Assembly: GCA_013398055.1 (NCBI GenBank)
Contig: VZRS01007376.1
Span: forward strand, 529,365 to 593,364
From: Ifrita kowaldi
Taxonomy: Eukaryota > Chordata > Aves > Passeriformes > Cinclosomatidae
Direction of reading: 5' to 3'
DNA length: 64,000 bases
The position numbers and the translations under genes were made by a program. Below the pieces are notes generated by a model. It was not told the DNA's origin. It made no database searches and worked only from the letters and a program-made list of their open reading frames with translations. Shown in pieces: positions 1 to 13,900 of this stretch; position 1 is the stretch's first letter, and each line of letters starts with the position of its first letter.

Positions 1-1090
1 AGCAAAATAGTTTTTTGATCTGAGCTGAATGTGCATACGTTATACATTAGCTACCTGCCAGCTAACCAATTCCACAACTTTGTTCAAATTCACATTTTCT
101 GAGAGTGACAATGTTTAAAGTGAGCTCAGGCAGTGAAGCAGCCTAAACATGGTTAAGAGACAAAGCAGCTTGTTGCTGTTGATGAAACCAGCGGAAGGTC
201 ACTTTTTTTTGGTAAGGTTTTGGAAATGTGAGCAATACAATATTTCTGCTTCATGGTATTTACTGAAAGGATATTGGTTCAGACAGAAGCTAACTTTCTT
301 CACAGCAAACTGCAGGCTGCTTCCCTCTTCAGTTGGTAGAAGAGATTGTTCTTCTGGAAAACCTCTCCAGGGAAATGTAAGTGGAGAAGGGGAAGTTATT
401 ATTTAATTGTACGTGTGAATTGGATTAGTTTTCCTTGTAATCAATAGGAACAGTGTTATCCCACTAATTTAAAAGGGTACCATAGGAAAACCTTAACATT
501 ATTGAGATTGAAATTCTTCGTCCTATTTTTTTCTCTAAATCAATATTTTTCTTTAGTTCACTTCTCCTTGGGAAGGGTGGAAATGAGAACCTGTTGGAGG
601 CTTTGTTCATTTCTTGAGCTGAACCTGAACTCCTTCTCAGTTTCAAAGGAGGGTGGATTAACATTTTTGTAACTCACCTTCATGGCAGCATCACAATTCA
701 TAGTGGCAAGTGAGGAATACCAACTGGAAAAGGCCAGAAGAGGAAAGCATTTTGCTCCCAGGCTGGGGTGAATGAGTAAATGGCCAGTGTGGCTTTGCAC
801 TGACACAAGTGCACTCCCAGGTTTCCAGTTTGCTTTGTCACGCTGGACAGTGGCTTCACATTGCTCCATGCTGCCTTCAGAGCCCAAGCAAGGGAGGTTA
901 ATCAGGTGGGGGGTGCAAAAGTTTTGGGGAATAGGCAGCTGCTGAGGATGGCACTCAAATTTCAGCCTTGAAGCCTGACATGAAGGGGAAGGACATGAGG
1001 CAAGTGGGTGAGATGAGGGAGCTGAACTGAGCTGCCACGGGGAACAGATGCCTGTGTGCAGTTCAAATGATTGTTACAGCTGGGTGTGTA
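1..1090. other. unannotated noncoding stretch
   Basis: I see no gene or repeat family that I can name here. The longest open frame is 109 codons (558-887, minus); it has no recognisable domain and overlaps another minus-strand frame. The sequence grades into the CR1 fragment that begins near 1.1 kb, and the purine-rich part from about 960 may already belong to that element. Confidence 0.6.
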
Positions 1091-1099
1091 AGGAGTAAC

Positions 1100-1500
1100 C
1101 AAGCCTAAGGTACAAAACACCAGAGAAAGAAGAAGACTTGAGCAGATTGCAGAGTGAAATTAAGAGTGCAAAAAAGTGATAAGGAAAGCAAATGCTGAGA
1201 ATGAAAGGAAGCTTGTACAGGAGGTTAAGAGAGATAATGAAAAATGCTTCCAGAGTGTCAGGGCCATGAGGTCAGTGAAGGAGAGCATAAGGCTTCTAAG
1301 ACGCTGCGAAGGTAATTTATGGTCAGAAAACATTTCTAAATGTAACGTATGCTGTGGCTTGATACTCACAAAAGGAGGACAGGGGACAGATGCCACAGGC
1401 GGACATAAATTTCCCCAGAGAGGAAGAAGAAATATGGGGAAGGGGGAAGGTGTCAGGCTGACACAGGACTGCTTTGTGACCTTCGAAGACTGGCAAACAG
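1100..1500 (+). mobile_element. CR1-type LINE fragment, ORF2 linker between endonuclease and RT
   Basis: This is a decayed piece of a non-LTR retrotransposon. From 1176 the plus strand reads RKANAENERKLVQEVK and continues with a Lys/Glu-rich stretch ending near KESIRLL. That resembles the CR1 ORF2 linker between the endonuclease and the reverse transcriptase, which usually has the form RKAKAQ-E-LARDVK-NKKGFY-KRK-KES. The open frame runs 1176-1523. The region around 20.05-20.37 kb is a diverged second copy: both share an ATAAG(A/G)AAAGCAAA block, then ACAGGAGGTT, and later CATAAATTTCCC followed by GAGGA, in the same order with similar spacing. Endonuclease and RT sequence are not visible on either side, so this is a truncated insertion. 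Family assignment is by memory, and the boundaries are approximate. Confidence 0.65.
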
Positions 1501-1639
1501 TGTCAGGATGGGATATTAATTGAGAAAAATAATGTCTTATCATTGTGCCAGCTGAACTGAAGAGAGCTGCAAGCGAAACCAGTCTGTCATTTTGGGCCAC
1601 TACTAATGCATCTGAGTGGCTTCTGTGCAGCATCCTGTG

Positions 1640-4600
1640 GCCTCACAAGGAACCAATTTGTCTGGAAAGTGAACTTTATTTTGCCAAATGTGGGTGACTG
1701 TAAAATGCTTCTGAAGTCATGGCTAGCTTTAAGTTACTCAGTTTATATATGTCTTGTTTTCCTGCACTCCTGAAATAAGGGAAATACTTAACTATTGTGG
1801 GGAATATGTTTAAGGCAATGATGACTTCCCATGGTATTAATAACCAATGGCTTCAAGCCAAGATGTTTTTACTCATTGAGAAATAATTGTGACTTTGCGA
1901 ATATGCATAGGGAACATTCTCATGATAGGGAAATAAGAAATAAACCTCTAAGCTGTAGTCAAATTACCTTTAAAATACTACATTTTGCTATTTGCCTTCT
2001 ACAGATGTTCCTGGGTATTCATAGAACAGACTTTTTCTTGAAAAAGCCTGGGGCTTGACTCTTAGCTGGTGCAAGTCAGTATTGGTACAATGAATGGAAA
2101 ATGGAGTTTGATGAAATACTCCAAGTATGTTTATGTGTCATTTTGCTGTTCCTAAGGCCCTTATAAAATCTCCCTATGATTTCCAGAGCTGTTTTCCCAG
2201 TCTAGACTTATGAGGCCAAATTATTTTTTTATTCTCCCAAGTCCTTTCTCAACTATTGTCTGACAATTTTTAGTGAAGAATTTATCTGAAAATGAAGAAT
2301 CTCTAAGGATGAGAGTTACTGGATCTGCCTCCTGCACCAGGTGTTCTTTCCATTCCCTGCATAAGGCAGAAGACAGGGAGTGTCCTGGGAATAGGACAGC
2401 TGTGCTTTTTTCTGCTCAGTTGTCAGCCGGTATGAAGGTACTCGCTCCAGCAGCACACACAAAAAGCAAGGGAGTTGAGAGAGCCACAGATGGCTCTTCC
2501 TTTTACCTAGGGCAGTTCAGATGAAAGAAAAAATCCAGTCTAAAGTTGATGAGGCAACAGGAAATTTTTCATGTTCCTCACTGCAGGTAGCTTGAGTCGG
2601 TACCACCAGATCACACAGCCCTTACTTTGGTGAGCATCTCTTCCCATGGTTATTCCTGTTTGCTCCTGTGGGGGTAACATGTGTGAGCTAGTGCGTGCTC
2701 ACTCATGAGAACAAGGGGGATGTGCTCTATCGAATAAATACTTGAGTGATTAGTCATTCCTGTAGTGAGGGAACATCTAAGTCAATTGCCTCAGTTGAAT
2801 GCAGCTCACAATATCCATTCTCAAATTCAGTAACCACTTGTTTGACACAGCATTTAAATTAGAAGCACATTTTCTTGGAGACCTCTATGGGCAAAACCAG
2901 TCCCAGAGTACTGAGAACACTGACAATCTCCTTTTAAAGCCCTGCTCACTGGTGGTGTGGGCACAAAGAACAACTGTTAGCTTTGCACTGCTTAATACTA
3001 ACATGTGTGAAGCCCGGGTAGATTACAGATTGGCCAGGCTATCCCAATGTATCAGGTGGTGCCAGGCTGGGGGATCAGGCCCTGGAACCTGCCTGTTTAT
3101 ATGGTTAAATTATTGGTAAAACTTTTTCTTTTGTCACATTCCACTGTCTAAACAATTGTCTGGCATGACTTGGGCTTAGCACAGCCCAGAAACTCTTCAC
3201 AGTGAGTGTTTTGGATGTGGCCAGCCTGTTTTGGAGACAAGGAGAGTTAAATGGCATAGATGTCATCTGTTTCATGCCAGTTGTCCTCTCTGCCCAAGAA
3301 TGATCCAATGGACTCTGCATTACCAGTGGAGAAAAGCTTTATCTGTCTGTAAATGACATAGCGTTGCTGTCAGAGGATGGTATGGAGGAGCTGAGTTTTT
3401 TTCATTCCAGACTTGCACCAGTGTCACAATTAGTAAATCCTTTCCTGGTTTGTTCTGCTACAAAAGAAGGAGAACATGACTGTGAAAGTAGGTTTCCACA
3501 GAAAATATCCTGCAGTCTAGTGGTCAAAACATGAACATCCCCTTGGATCACCTCCACAAGAAGTGAGAGGTCCCTGTCAAGGCCTGAGGTGTCTGACTGT
3601 TTGCTGTGGCAAGTGGTGCATCTGGAGATGTCCCACGGCAGACGGAAGGTTTTGTAATCTATGTTACTTATGCAAACACCAGCTCAAGGTGCTGTTGAAT
3701 CTTGCAGTCATTGGAAAGACTTCAGCCTACTTTTTGGCTACCTGCTGCTCCAAAGCTTTGTGATCCCTAACCTGAGCCAAGGCTTGTCTCTTTGCTGCTA
3801 TGACCGGAGCCTTAGAAGCCTGAAAAATCCCAACTTGATTCTCAGGGATGTGGGGCTCCCCAACATGGCCTGCTGGGGTTGGCAGAGAACTGGGAGCACA
3901 CCACTCTGGAAATGATGATTGAGCTGAGCTCCAGAACTTGAGCTTCCAGGAACCACTCAGATTTTAAGTGTTTAAATCATTCTTATATAATCTTTTTTTT
4001 TTTTTTTTACAGAAATTAGGTGTTTCCTGTGGAGTAGAATTCCAATTTTACAGCTAAAGAGTTTCTAACTAAAAGTTGAGCAGAAAACAAAAGGATAACA
4101 GCCAAATTATGTCTGCTCCTAGTCGGCATACTAAGCAAGTCACTCAGCTGAGGACACCAGAGAAGGAACTAGTGAACACTAGACAGTGCTTGATTAAAAA
4201 TACCTTGCTGAGAACAGTTATGGGTGGGCGGGGGGTGTCTGTTAATGCAGCAGAGGAAGCAGACCTAGATGGGCTTCCTGACCCTTGTCTATCTTAAAAT
4301 TTCCTATGTAATCTCCATAGACATCTCCTTCAGTGCAAATATACTTTGGCCAGTAGCCTTGAGGTTTATTAACACCATGGAAAGTAATTATTGCCTTGTC
4401 CACACTCCCCATGGCGGTTATTGTTTAAGTATTTCCCTTATCCTGGATTGCAGGAAAACAATCCACTACATAAATCTACTGACAAACAGTTATGCTGTGG
4501 CAGCTCGGGAAGTGCAATATTCTCTCTGTGCTAATTTCAGTAAAACAGCACGTTTTTGTAAATGAGCTAATCCACAGAAAGTGACAGAATGTTACATTGC

Positions 4601-4765
4601 AGAGGCCTGGCTGAGCTAATGGTACAAAATGAAAGAATGTTTTCACTGCCTGTCCTCTGAGTTCAGTTGGCATAATAAAATGCTGTTCTCCGCAGTAGAA
4701 TATATGTCCTTCTACTTTGCTTCTCTGTCATAATAAATGACTGGCCTGGAATTAAATGGGTTGTT
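1640..4765. other. unannotated noncoding stretch
   Basis: No gene is supported. The longest frame is 106 codons (2799-3119, plus) with no domain that I know. A run of 16 T lies at 3993-4008 and is followed by ACAG, which resembles a splice acceptor, but no matching donor or open frame follows. Confidence 0.55.
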
Positions 4766-4769
4766 CCTG

Positions 4770-4925
4770 GACAAGCGATGTTAGTGATGGAAAAGACCTG
4801 TTAGATCACCCGGGCCACCTCTTTGCCAGTACAATGCTACTTACCTTGCATTTCATAATGCTCTTTCTAATTTAGTTTTAAAAGTCTCCTGCAGCCAGCC
4901 TTTCAGTGCTCTCCTTACAGGTCTT
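4770..4925 (-). mobile_element. probable CR1-type LINE 3' fragment, antisense
   Basis: Read on the plus strand, this stretch has the order typical of the reverse complement of an amniote CR1 3' region: TTAGTGATGGAAAAGACCTG, then GTTAGATCACCC, then CTCTTTGCCAGTACAATGCT, then TAGTTTTAAAAGTCTC. In related elements these positions read like TTAGATCATCTAGTCCA, a CCTGCCAGTGCAG-like block, and TAGTTTTAAAAGTCTC. The terminal short tandem repeat that usually ends CR1 is not evident. The element would therefore lie on the minus strand and be truncated. A different CR1- or L2-like family is possible. Confidence 0.5.
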
Positions 4926-4929
4926 TTGC

Positions 4930-7900
4930 TCAGCTTCAGAGTGTGAACTTGTAAGTAAAGACAGTCGGGTTACAGAGGCTTAATGAAGTAGCCCACTGTA
5001 ATTATGAGGAAAAACACATTAACCTGCCCCAGCAGCAAAATACAGCATGTAAGCTTAAATTACAGCAGCTGTAATTAAGAAGAAACCTCAATACCCCATG
5101 TTAACATGGTTCATTCTATAACTGGGTTGGAATAAAAGTCTTAAGTAATATGCTCTGCTGATATTTGAGAACCAGGGTGACTTGGTCTGTTCTGCTCACA
5201 GTAGCTGGAAAGTTTCCTCTCAGTGATGGTCTTCCTCCTTTCATCTCACAGCTCCCACCCATATCTCTGTGCAGCACAGGTAATCATTTCCATTCCTGAG
5301 GGGTTAATGTGTCTGAAATGTCTGAAGACTGCAAAAACATCTGAGGCATTGTTTCCCCTAACAGAAGGTCCAAGTTCTGTGCTTTGCTGAGTTGTTACAG
5401 CCCAGAAGTTGCCTCTTTGTGTCCTCAGGGGTGGTTTGTACCTGGCCAGAGGACCTTGATTCAGGTCTGAGAAAGGATAACAAATACTACTGTTGGCTTG
5501 GTCATGGCTTACAGCCCCTTAAATCAGTGTTTAACACAGTTTTAAGGCACATAATGAATAATAAAGGCAGAAATTGACTTTCATCTGGCAATGTATAAGT
5601 CTTTTCATCGAATGCTTAGTTTGGTGTCATGAAATCTGCACTCATGTGCCTCAGTGTACACCAGTAGTCTCTTGGCCCTAGGGGTGCCCATTGTGTCTGG
5701 TTAGGATGAAAATTCAGAGGAATTTAGTACAGGAACCAAATAGGGGGATTAAATCTGCATGAAGTATGTGTGATTAAGCATAAATCTAAATTAACTAAGC
5801 CTGAAGTCAAAATGGAAATGGCTCAAACACAACCCCAATAAGATGGAAATCTCTGTCTGATAGTGACTCTCCAAATGGTCCAGTTCATAGAAAGCCGCTA
5901 TTAGGTAGACTTGGCAAAGAGCACACCACTCAATATTCCTTACTCTCCAGCAGATCTGTGTCTGGCTGCAGCTGAATCACTGAGACATTGCAGCTCTTCC
6001 AGAGGGCAACAAATGGCCTCGCCAGTCTGGGCTGCAAGGATCCTGAAACAGAGCCCTGCCATTAAAGTTTGTGTAGAAGTTTGTACACTTTAGTGCACCC
6101 ATTACCCCGTTTTTCTTTTCCCCTTAATTCCTTAACTTCCCCTAAAGTCATGTAACTTTGGAGTGACTCCAGAGAACAAGATGGAAAGGTCTCTAGATAA
6201 AACTGCTGTAAATGATAATGAAACCTGGTCCCTATATGATTCTAGCATGTTCCTTGTTTTCTGACGTAACTTCAGTTGTAAAGCAGCACATTCTGTACAG
6301 GTTTAAGGGAACTGGGTTCTCATTTTTAAAGGTGTAATTGTCACTATGTGCATCACAAAGTAGCTGTGTCCAGACAAGTGGCTTTGAGAATGAGAACATT
6401 GTTTAGATGTTTTTTCAATAAGGCATCTGAGGATTTTATTGGTTGTTGTTCAGTAGTAGAGTTGCCACCAATATACCTTGGACTTAATGTTTTTGTGTGT
6501 TAGACCCTTAAAAAACTCTTGTCTCTTCTCTTGTCTTGGCCTGACGTACCAAGTATTTTAATGACAATGAAATTAGTGGCTGCTCCTCTCATCTCGAAGC
6601 AACTGCACTGTGTCATCAGCTGGACCTTTACTTTTATGCGAACATGTCAGATAACAAGTATTGCAAAATCTTTTTTTTTTTTCACCATGAGTCTTGGTTT
6701 GTTCATTCTAATTTCCCTAAACCCAACATAGGACATTTGGAAGTAACTGGCTTGATAAACCCTGATCTTAAAACTGCAGCAAGAAAAAAACTCAAGCATA
6801 CCGTAAACCTTAAAGGGAGATGACTACTTCAGTCGTTGAAGTGATTTAGTATCCATTGGGGAAGTTTCTTTCCTTGAATTAATCTTGGTGTAACCTTAGT
6901 TTTCCTGTATTTAGAAGAGCTCCATGGCAGAGACTGAGTTTGTGAATCACATGTGGCAAAGCAGTGATGAGTGCATAGGAATGTCACCCTCTGCTGGGGT
7001 CCAGGATCTGGCTTTCCTTCATGAAAACCCTTAGCTGTTTCCTATAGTGAACTTGTTGACCCCGAGTATGTTTTATTGCCCATGGTACAAGAGGGCTCAT
7101 GCCTGAATGGGCTCTTTTAAAGATCAGAAATTGTAAACCAAGCTTCTTATTTCTACAGGAAAGGGCTTATTTAACATTAGGTTGCCAGCAAAGTCAAAAG
7201 AATATGCTAAGGTACCATCAAGGGCTTTTTACTTGTGCTGTCTCGTGTACCAGCTTCATGCTAGTCTTACTGGAATCACTGCTTTCTTTGGAACACCATA
7301 GTCACAGACCTAGTTTCCATTTCTGTGATCCATGTATTTTGGCATATATCTGTCAAATTGACATGGCCTGGCCTTGGCCATGGTCTATATCAGGTGTGCC
7401 TGATAGAAAGAGGATTTCTTGTGTATTTATGTGTTGCTGATTAGAACGTCTGAGTATTCTTGTCCTCACTTGCAACCTGACCACTGAAAAAAAAATCAGT
7501 TGCATCATTCGTGACTGCAGCAAGTTCGTGAATCCACTGATAATTGTGAAAGCAGTTGCCCCAGGCAACTACTAGTGGAATGACTGACAGCAGTTTGGGG
7601 TTTTGGCGTTGCGGAGAGCTGTTATTGCAGATTCATTTTACACATACAAAAGGTTTGGGGGATAAAGAAGACTCTCCACAATTATTTTCTTAACCTTTTC
7701 TTTCCTTCAAAAATATGTATGTCATTCTCTCCCTTTTTCTGTTGTTTCTGGAGGAAGTGACAGGGACATCTCGAATGTGCTCTTCATTTTTGTAGTGAGG
7801 TTTCTATTTATCTATCCAGTAGCAGCGATGCTGTTGGAACTGGAGTGCTCTAGCATATTCTCTAGTGTACCTGAAAGACCCTTAACCCCACAACTTGTTC

Positions 7901-10900
7901 ACTTTTGTCAGTTATATCAGCTAGTCTCATAAAAGATATTAGCTCTTCCTACAAACTCTTATTTATCCAGATATTATTACCAGTAACAGCTGGTAATAAT
8001 AGTAACAGGAGTGTTGTGGCAGCTTGTATGGCAGAAACTCATAGGAGCAATAGGGTATTTCTGCCCTAAATATGATGGTGGAAGAGGAAAGAGAGGCATC
8101 ACAGGTGAAGTGCATTCTGTAAGGACGTCAACAGGGCTGAAAATTAAACTTAGGTCAGCTTAATCTTCGTCTGTGGCCAAGCCATAGGTACACTGATGCT
8201 GCTTTCCAGGAACACATAGAGATTGGCGAGCTCTGTTGTTGAGCAAATAGGAAATCCACTCTGAAATGCAGAATAGGTAAGGGACCAAAAATACCTATAG
8301 ATTAGCTCCCTCCTCGCAGTTTTCTGTTTGTTTTTCTGTGAAGTGTTTTGCTCATATGTACTTCAGCCAGTACAAAGCAAGTGTAGAGTTCAAAGTGACA
8401 TTTTCATTTTGAAATGTTGTTTTCAAAAGGATTAAACAGCTCAAAAAATGAAACAAACTTATGTTTCAGATTGGGACTAATCAAATAGTTCAGGTCAGCC
8501 AAACATGTTCTGTTTCAGCAATGGAGATGGCCTCACAATGCTTTGCTCCTGTATTTTTTCCCACTCCCTGCTCCCGTGTCATTCTGACCCATACATATCA
8601 CTTATATCATTACTTTACAATGTTCAGGCAGATCCTTGTAGCAGGAATTGGTAGTGAGATGGAAATTTGAGGGTGTCATCAGCCTGGATTGAAATGGCTC
8701 TCCTTTAATGGCCTGTGTGAAACAGGGAGGTGGGCTCAGTTTACCCTCTGTACGTGCCCACGCTATAAACTGGTCGGGTTTGCGTTTTCCATCCTGTGCA
8801 GGCCAGCAGCAGTAGTGCTCCTTGTCCCCACAGCTGAGGAGGGCAATGAGGCTTCTCTGTCTTCTTCACATCAGGCTTTCAGGTCTGCATGGCCATGAGC
8901 CTGGTGGTGTGGGGAAGGGTTGAACATTGTTTCACTATCAGGGAGCAATGTTTCACACATTTTCTTCCCCTGTTGAACCAGTCTCAGGGGCCAGTAAAAC
9001 CGGACTGTAATCCTGAACTCCAAGCTGTGCAGAAAACAAAGAGACCATGTGGAAGTCAAGGACCCTCTTGAACCTGATGTCTGGTTCACAGCTATTCCTT
9101 CTTTTTCCCTCCTGGCAGAGATAGATACTCTTCCACTGCAAAATGCAGCTTAATATTTTTCCATTCACTCCTGCAAAGAGGTGACAGCAGCAGGCTCTTA
9201 AATATTGAGGTGCTGTATGTGTGGGTCTCCGCCTTGCAAGGAACTATGGGTTGTTTGAAGTCCACTAGATGCTTATTTTCATGGGTATGAGCACCTGTCA
9301 GGAATGATTCCATGTAGTATTAAGTCTCTGAAGCACTTGTAGCAGGAATGAACATGTTTTTGAGACCATAAATCACATCTGCAACTTTGCTGAACAGCAG
9401 GAGAAATCAACCTATCAAGTGATGCCTGGGCATATTGCAAGTCTGGTCTGGCTCTCATCTGTGAATTCAGACCCCCTCTGCTGCCATGTCATGTGTGAAT
9501 TCCATGGCAGACACTTATATCTTGCAAGCTTAGCACCTTTAATTTGGTGGCAGTACTTTGCATAAGCCTTTAGAGTTTGGTATCTTCATACTGTACACTT
9601 GGTAAGCCCTAATATTTGTAAGGAGGATGTGAAAGGCAAATCAAATGAATTTGAAGTAACAAGAAGTCAAAAGCATGTCTTCCCTTATTTTCTTTCCTGT
9701 TTGCCTAAGGATTATTTATTGTGTTTGCCTTGATTCCAGCCACTTAATTTTTCCAAACAGATGCAGCTGATTGATTAATGGCGTTTCATGTTTAAAGTCA
9801 AAAGTGTCAGCAAGACTCTTGCACGCCTGTGTCATTCTCTCCTAGAACAATAGCTTCGGCTGAGAAGTAGGGACTTGTGCCAAGTATTCTTGAGGATAGG
9901 AGGTCATGTGCCACTTTTCTGCTAGGAGACAGATATATATAAGGACAAGGGGAGGCAGGAGTTTGGGGGCTTGGAGGGCTAACTCTGTTCTAATAATAGG
10001 TGGATCACATGGTTGCTAAGTCACCTACAACAAGGCTTAGTTTGTGGAGGTGAATCAAAGTGCCGGGAATTAAGGACATTTCTTCGACTATCCTATGACA
10101 TATAAAAATAGGCCCAGGGAAATACATATGTGATGAAGAAAGCATTGACTGTCTAGGCCAAAACTTGCCAGAGGAGCAGCAGGACTTAATTTCTCTCACC
10201 TTCTTTTGTGATTACTCTTCTCTTACTTTTTAATAACCCTGCATGAAAAAATAGCCTACAGGTGATCCAGGTTCTCACCTAATATGTAATATTATGTATT
10301 TGTGTGTAGTAGGGTGCAGGGCAGAGCCTCAGCTGTTGGAAACAGCAGTAGCTTGCCTGATGCCAATTACCCAGTCAGGTTTGGTTGTATCTGCTTCTCC
10401 TGGTGTGGGAACTGGGTGAAGAGTTGCAAATGGAGGATTACGCACTCGTGCACCACATTGGAAACCTATTGCGTAGTCTAGTGTCAGTAATAGAAAGCAT
10501 CTATATTTGTGGATCAAAATGAAACTGGCACAGGCTCCCCTTTGACAGCTGTTTCAAATATAGGGCTCATCACGTTGTAATTCTTTCCCAGGATATGCTT
10601 AGAAACATGCAAAACACCAAGAAGCCTGAGACCCTATTGTTCTCTCCTGCACGTTCTGAGTGTTTTGTGTAAATGTATCTCGGGCCTTGAAGGCCAGATT
10701 CCTAGATACTGAAGTCAGAGACCAAGCTTTGCTGTTTATTGTCAATGGCATTAATCAACAAGTGGGGAGTCCCTTTTGTTTCCCTGACCTTCTGTATATT
10801 TTCTGAGCCTCACAGGCTGGGCTTCAGAGGAAACTTCCTCTGAAACTATAAGCCACTAGGGGCCTCCTGAATACTTGAATTGATTTTGCTTCCAGGAAAA

Positions 10901-13900
10901 CAGAGTCTCCTAAAAAGTACATCAGGCTTATAGAAGAAAATTATTCCCATTTTGCCAAGCCAGGCTGACACACAGTGTGGTGAGGGTGAGTGAAAGATAG
11001 CACAGCTGAAAGAAAGAACAGAAATACACTTGAAATTCAGCTCTTAAAATACAGCCCATGTAATATTGAGTCACGGTGAATTACTCATTTCTATTTAGCC
11101 TTTATCTGTTGCAACCTGATTAGAGAGAGAAACTACATTCCTTTATTCAGGCATGAGGCCAATATTCGTATTAGTCATTTTTGGCCAAAATAAATTCTAC
11201 AAACTTTGGTCAAAATGCTTAATCCAATAATGCAAATGTAGGGACTCTTTAAATAAACCACCCCACAGCAATCTCTCTGTTTATTTTTTGTTTACATCCT
11301 CACACCTTCTCTCTCTCTTCCTGTAGCTCTTTTTTTCTGTTGCACCAGCCTCATTTGTATTTACCTCTTTTGCATAAGCATCCATTGCAAAACCCCCATG
11401 GATATCAGAGATACTTCGATGACACAGTTGATGCTTCCTCTCTGAGCTATGCCAGGTTTGCCCATTGATCCAGGAGCACGTTACTGTTCATTAATGCAAG
11501 GTCACCCCTAATTCCCTCCTTCTCCTCTTTACCTCCCAGCCCTCAGGGGGGCAAATACTTGGAGGAGAAACCCATTTGCTTTCTGTGTCAAGAAGCTGGT
11601 TGGTAGCTTGCTGCTAATTACTTTGGCTACAATAATTCTTAACCCGATTACAGTGATACAAATTAAAGCACTCTTGGCGAAGGGCAGCTAAATCCACATG
11701 TCAGACACCAGAGCCTTGGTTTATTTAGGGACATCTCATTTCTTCTGATCTTGTTACCCAGTTTTCCATCTTCTTTGGGTAATCCTGAGCAAATCTTTCT
11801 GCGGTGGAAATCAGCACCATACACATAGGCCCAGATTATTCGAGAGGCCTTTGAAATTGTCTCATGAGGTTCATCCAGCAACCCTTTGGGAAGGTCAGGT
11901 CCTCCCACCCCAAAGGATGAAGAACAACTGGTGATTTTGAGAGCTCCCAATGGTGCATCTTTGACAGGGCCTAATTTTCAGAGACATTGCCTTCACCCCA
12001 CCCTTAAAATCATCCTCTGCGATGTTTCAGTGTCGATCCACCAAAGCAACTTGCTCTTGCTAAAAATAGAGGTCTATGCACTTGTGCAGCCTTTGGCCTT
12101 TGCTTATGCAAATTGGACAGTTGTCAGATAACCTTGTCTCCAGTACCTTGCGTACAAAAAATTGTTTTGCTTCCTGCATTCCTTGAAAAATGTTATCTTT
12201 TTTTTAAGACGTGGGTTGGGATGCAGAAAGAAGAATTATTTCCTGGATAAATTGGCATCACCTTCTATAGATAAGCAGCATCTTTCTGCATCTGTTTTCT
12301 TTGCTGTGGTGAGGACCCTTTTTATTCAGTTTGTTAATGAGACCATGCTGGTAGGTAGGAAGTTGGACTCCTCTCTGTCATATGTCAAGCTGGGTCAGTG
12401 AAGCTGAATTTCTCAAATGCTATAGTCATGTGCTATAAACTATGAAGTCCTTCTGCTAAAATAGTGTTTCCAGTATCCTGTGAATAACACACTGATCACT
12501 GAATTAGTTCCTTAGTGGGAAGGAAAGTAACAAGATTAAAGAGAAACCTGGGAACAGATTTAGCTCTCTTTCACTTCTTTTACTCTGACATTTATCAAGC
12601 TGAACTCCCCACAAGTCAGGACTATATAAATATTGAGTAAAGACTGCAGGATTTAACAGTCAGTTCATGTCACATAATTATTAGCCTCTGGCACCCTCTT
12701 ATTCATTTGTAAAGCCACTAACATGAATGTATTGTACCACATAACAATATTGCCAGGTATTTTGTTTAGTAGGTCTATTCTGTTGCAGCTTTCTTTCAGA
12801 ACACCTCGGCTGTACTGTATGCAAAAACCAGAAAGTGCATTTTCTTTACAGTAAGGTACTGCTACACTACAGTACAGCTGATCTCAGTTTTCTTAGCCAT
12901 GATATAACCTTCCCTCGCAATTTCACATCTCTTCTGCGAAATTGCATGCTGCTGTTCACACTGAATTACATAAACATAAAAATATTTTTCAAGGGGGTTT
13001 GAAAGGATGATGTAGTGAAGCATAACCTTATGTTTAGGATTTTCCAAAGAGTTTCATACAGTTCTGGACATATTTCATTGATTCATCTGCATTTTTAGGT
13101 AGAATGCGCTGTATAGCTGTAAGGGCATTATTTGAATTTTGTGGACTGGGACTTTCAGGTAATACAAAACTCCCCCCAAACAAGGTTGAACTTGACATTA
13201 TAAGGAAAGTATCCACTGCCTTGCTGAGAGCATGTGCTTACATCTTACATGTGTCTGGGTTAGCCCTTTAAACTTCCTGACTCATTTTCCACAGATTTCT
13301 TGTTTCATATGTTAGGAATAGAACTGAAAGGTTGAGGCCAAAATCTGTAAACTTTATTTGGAGGATTAGATGTATAAGCCCATACCTAGTCATGTTCAAG
13401 GGAAAAAAATCCCACTAACTCCTGTTTTTTGTGCTGTTGTAGTGCTCTCTGAAACAGAGCTTGAGGCACCTCTGGGAGCAGGTGACTGCTACTTGTGTAT
13501 GTAGACATGGGCTTTAAGTTTCTAATTTTAGGTGTTTGAGATATTTGACTCGGAACCCCATTTGCTCTGCACCAGAGCTCTCGGGAGACATTCCTGTGGG
13601 CATTTGCACCCAGCCTTGGTGTGGTTGTGTCCACCTCTTGCCTCTGTGGATTCTGGCTGGCTCTCAGCTCTCGTCTCTCCTGTGGTTTCTGAGTGCTGGT
13701 TCTGATGATGTCGGTGATTTCTTGTGACCTTGTGAAAGTCAGCAGGCTCCTGGGCAGACCAGGACCCATCTCCCAAAGGAAAGTTACAGGAGGTCAGATA
13801 TTCCACTCCCTTCTCACTGAGCTCATCCGTCCAACTTTTTCTTTCCTTTTTTTCCCCCCTCCTGTCCCTTTTTGTTTGGTTTGACCTTGGTCACTGATGA

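Noticed and set aside
1160..1633. 157-codon minus-strand frame
   Set aside because: It lies antisense to the CR1 linker fragment, whose plus-strand translation matches CR1, so the minus frame is a shadow.
3993..4012. T16 followed by ACAG as a splice acceptor
   Set aside because: No plausible donor at exon distance and no open frame downstream; poly-T runs are common in this DNA.
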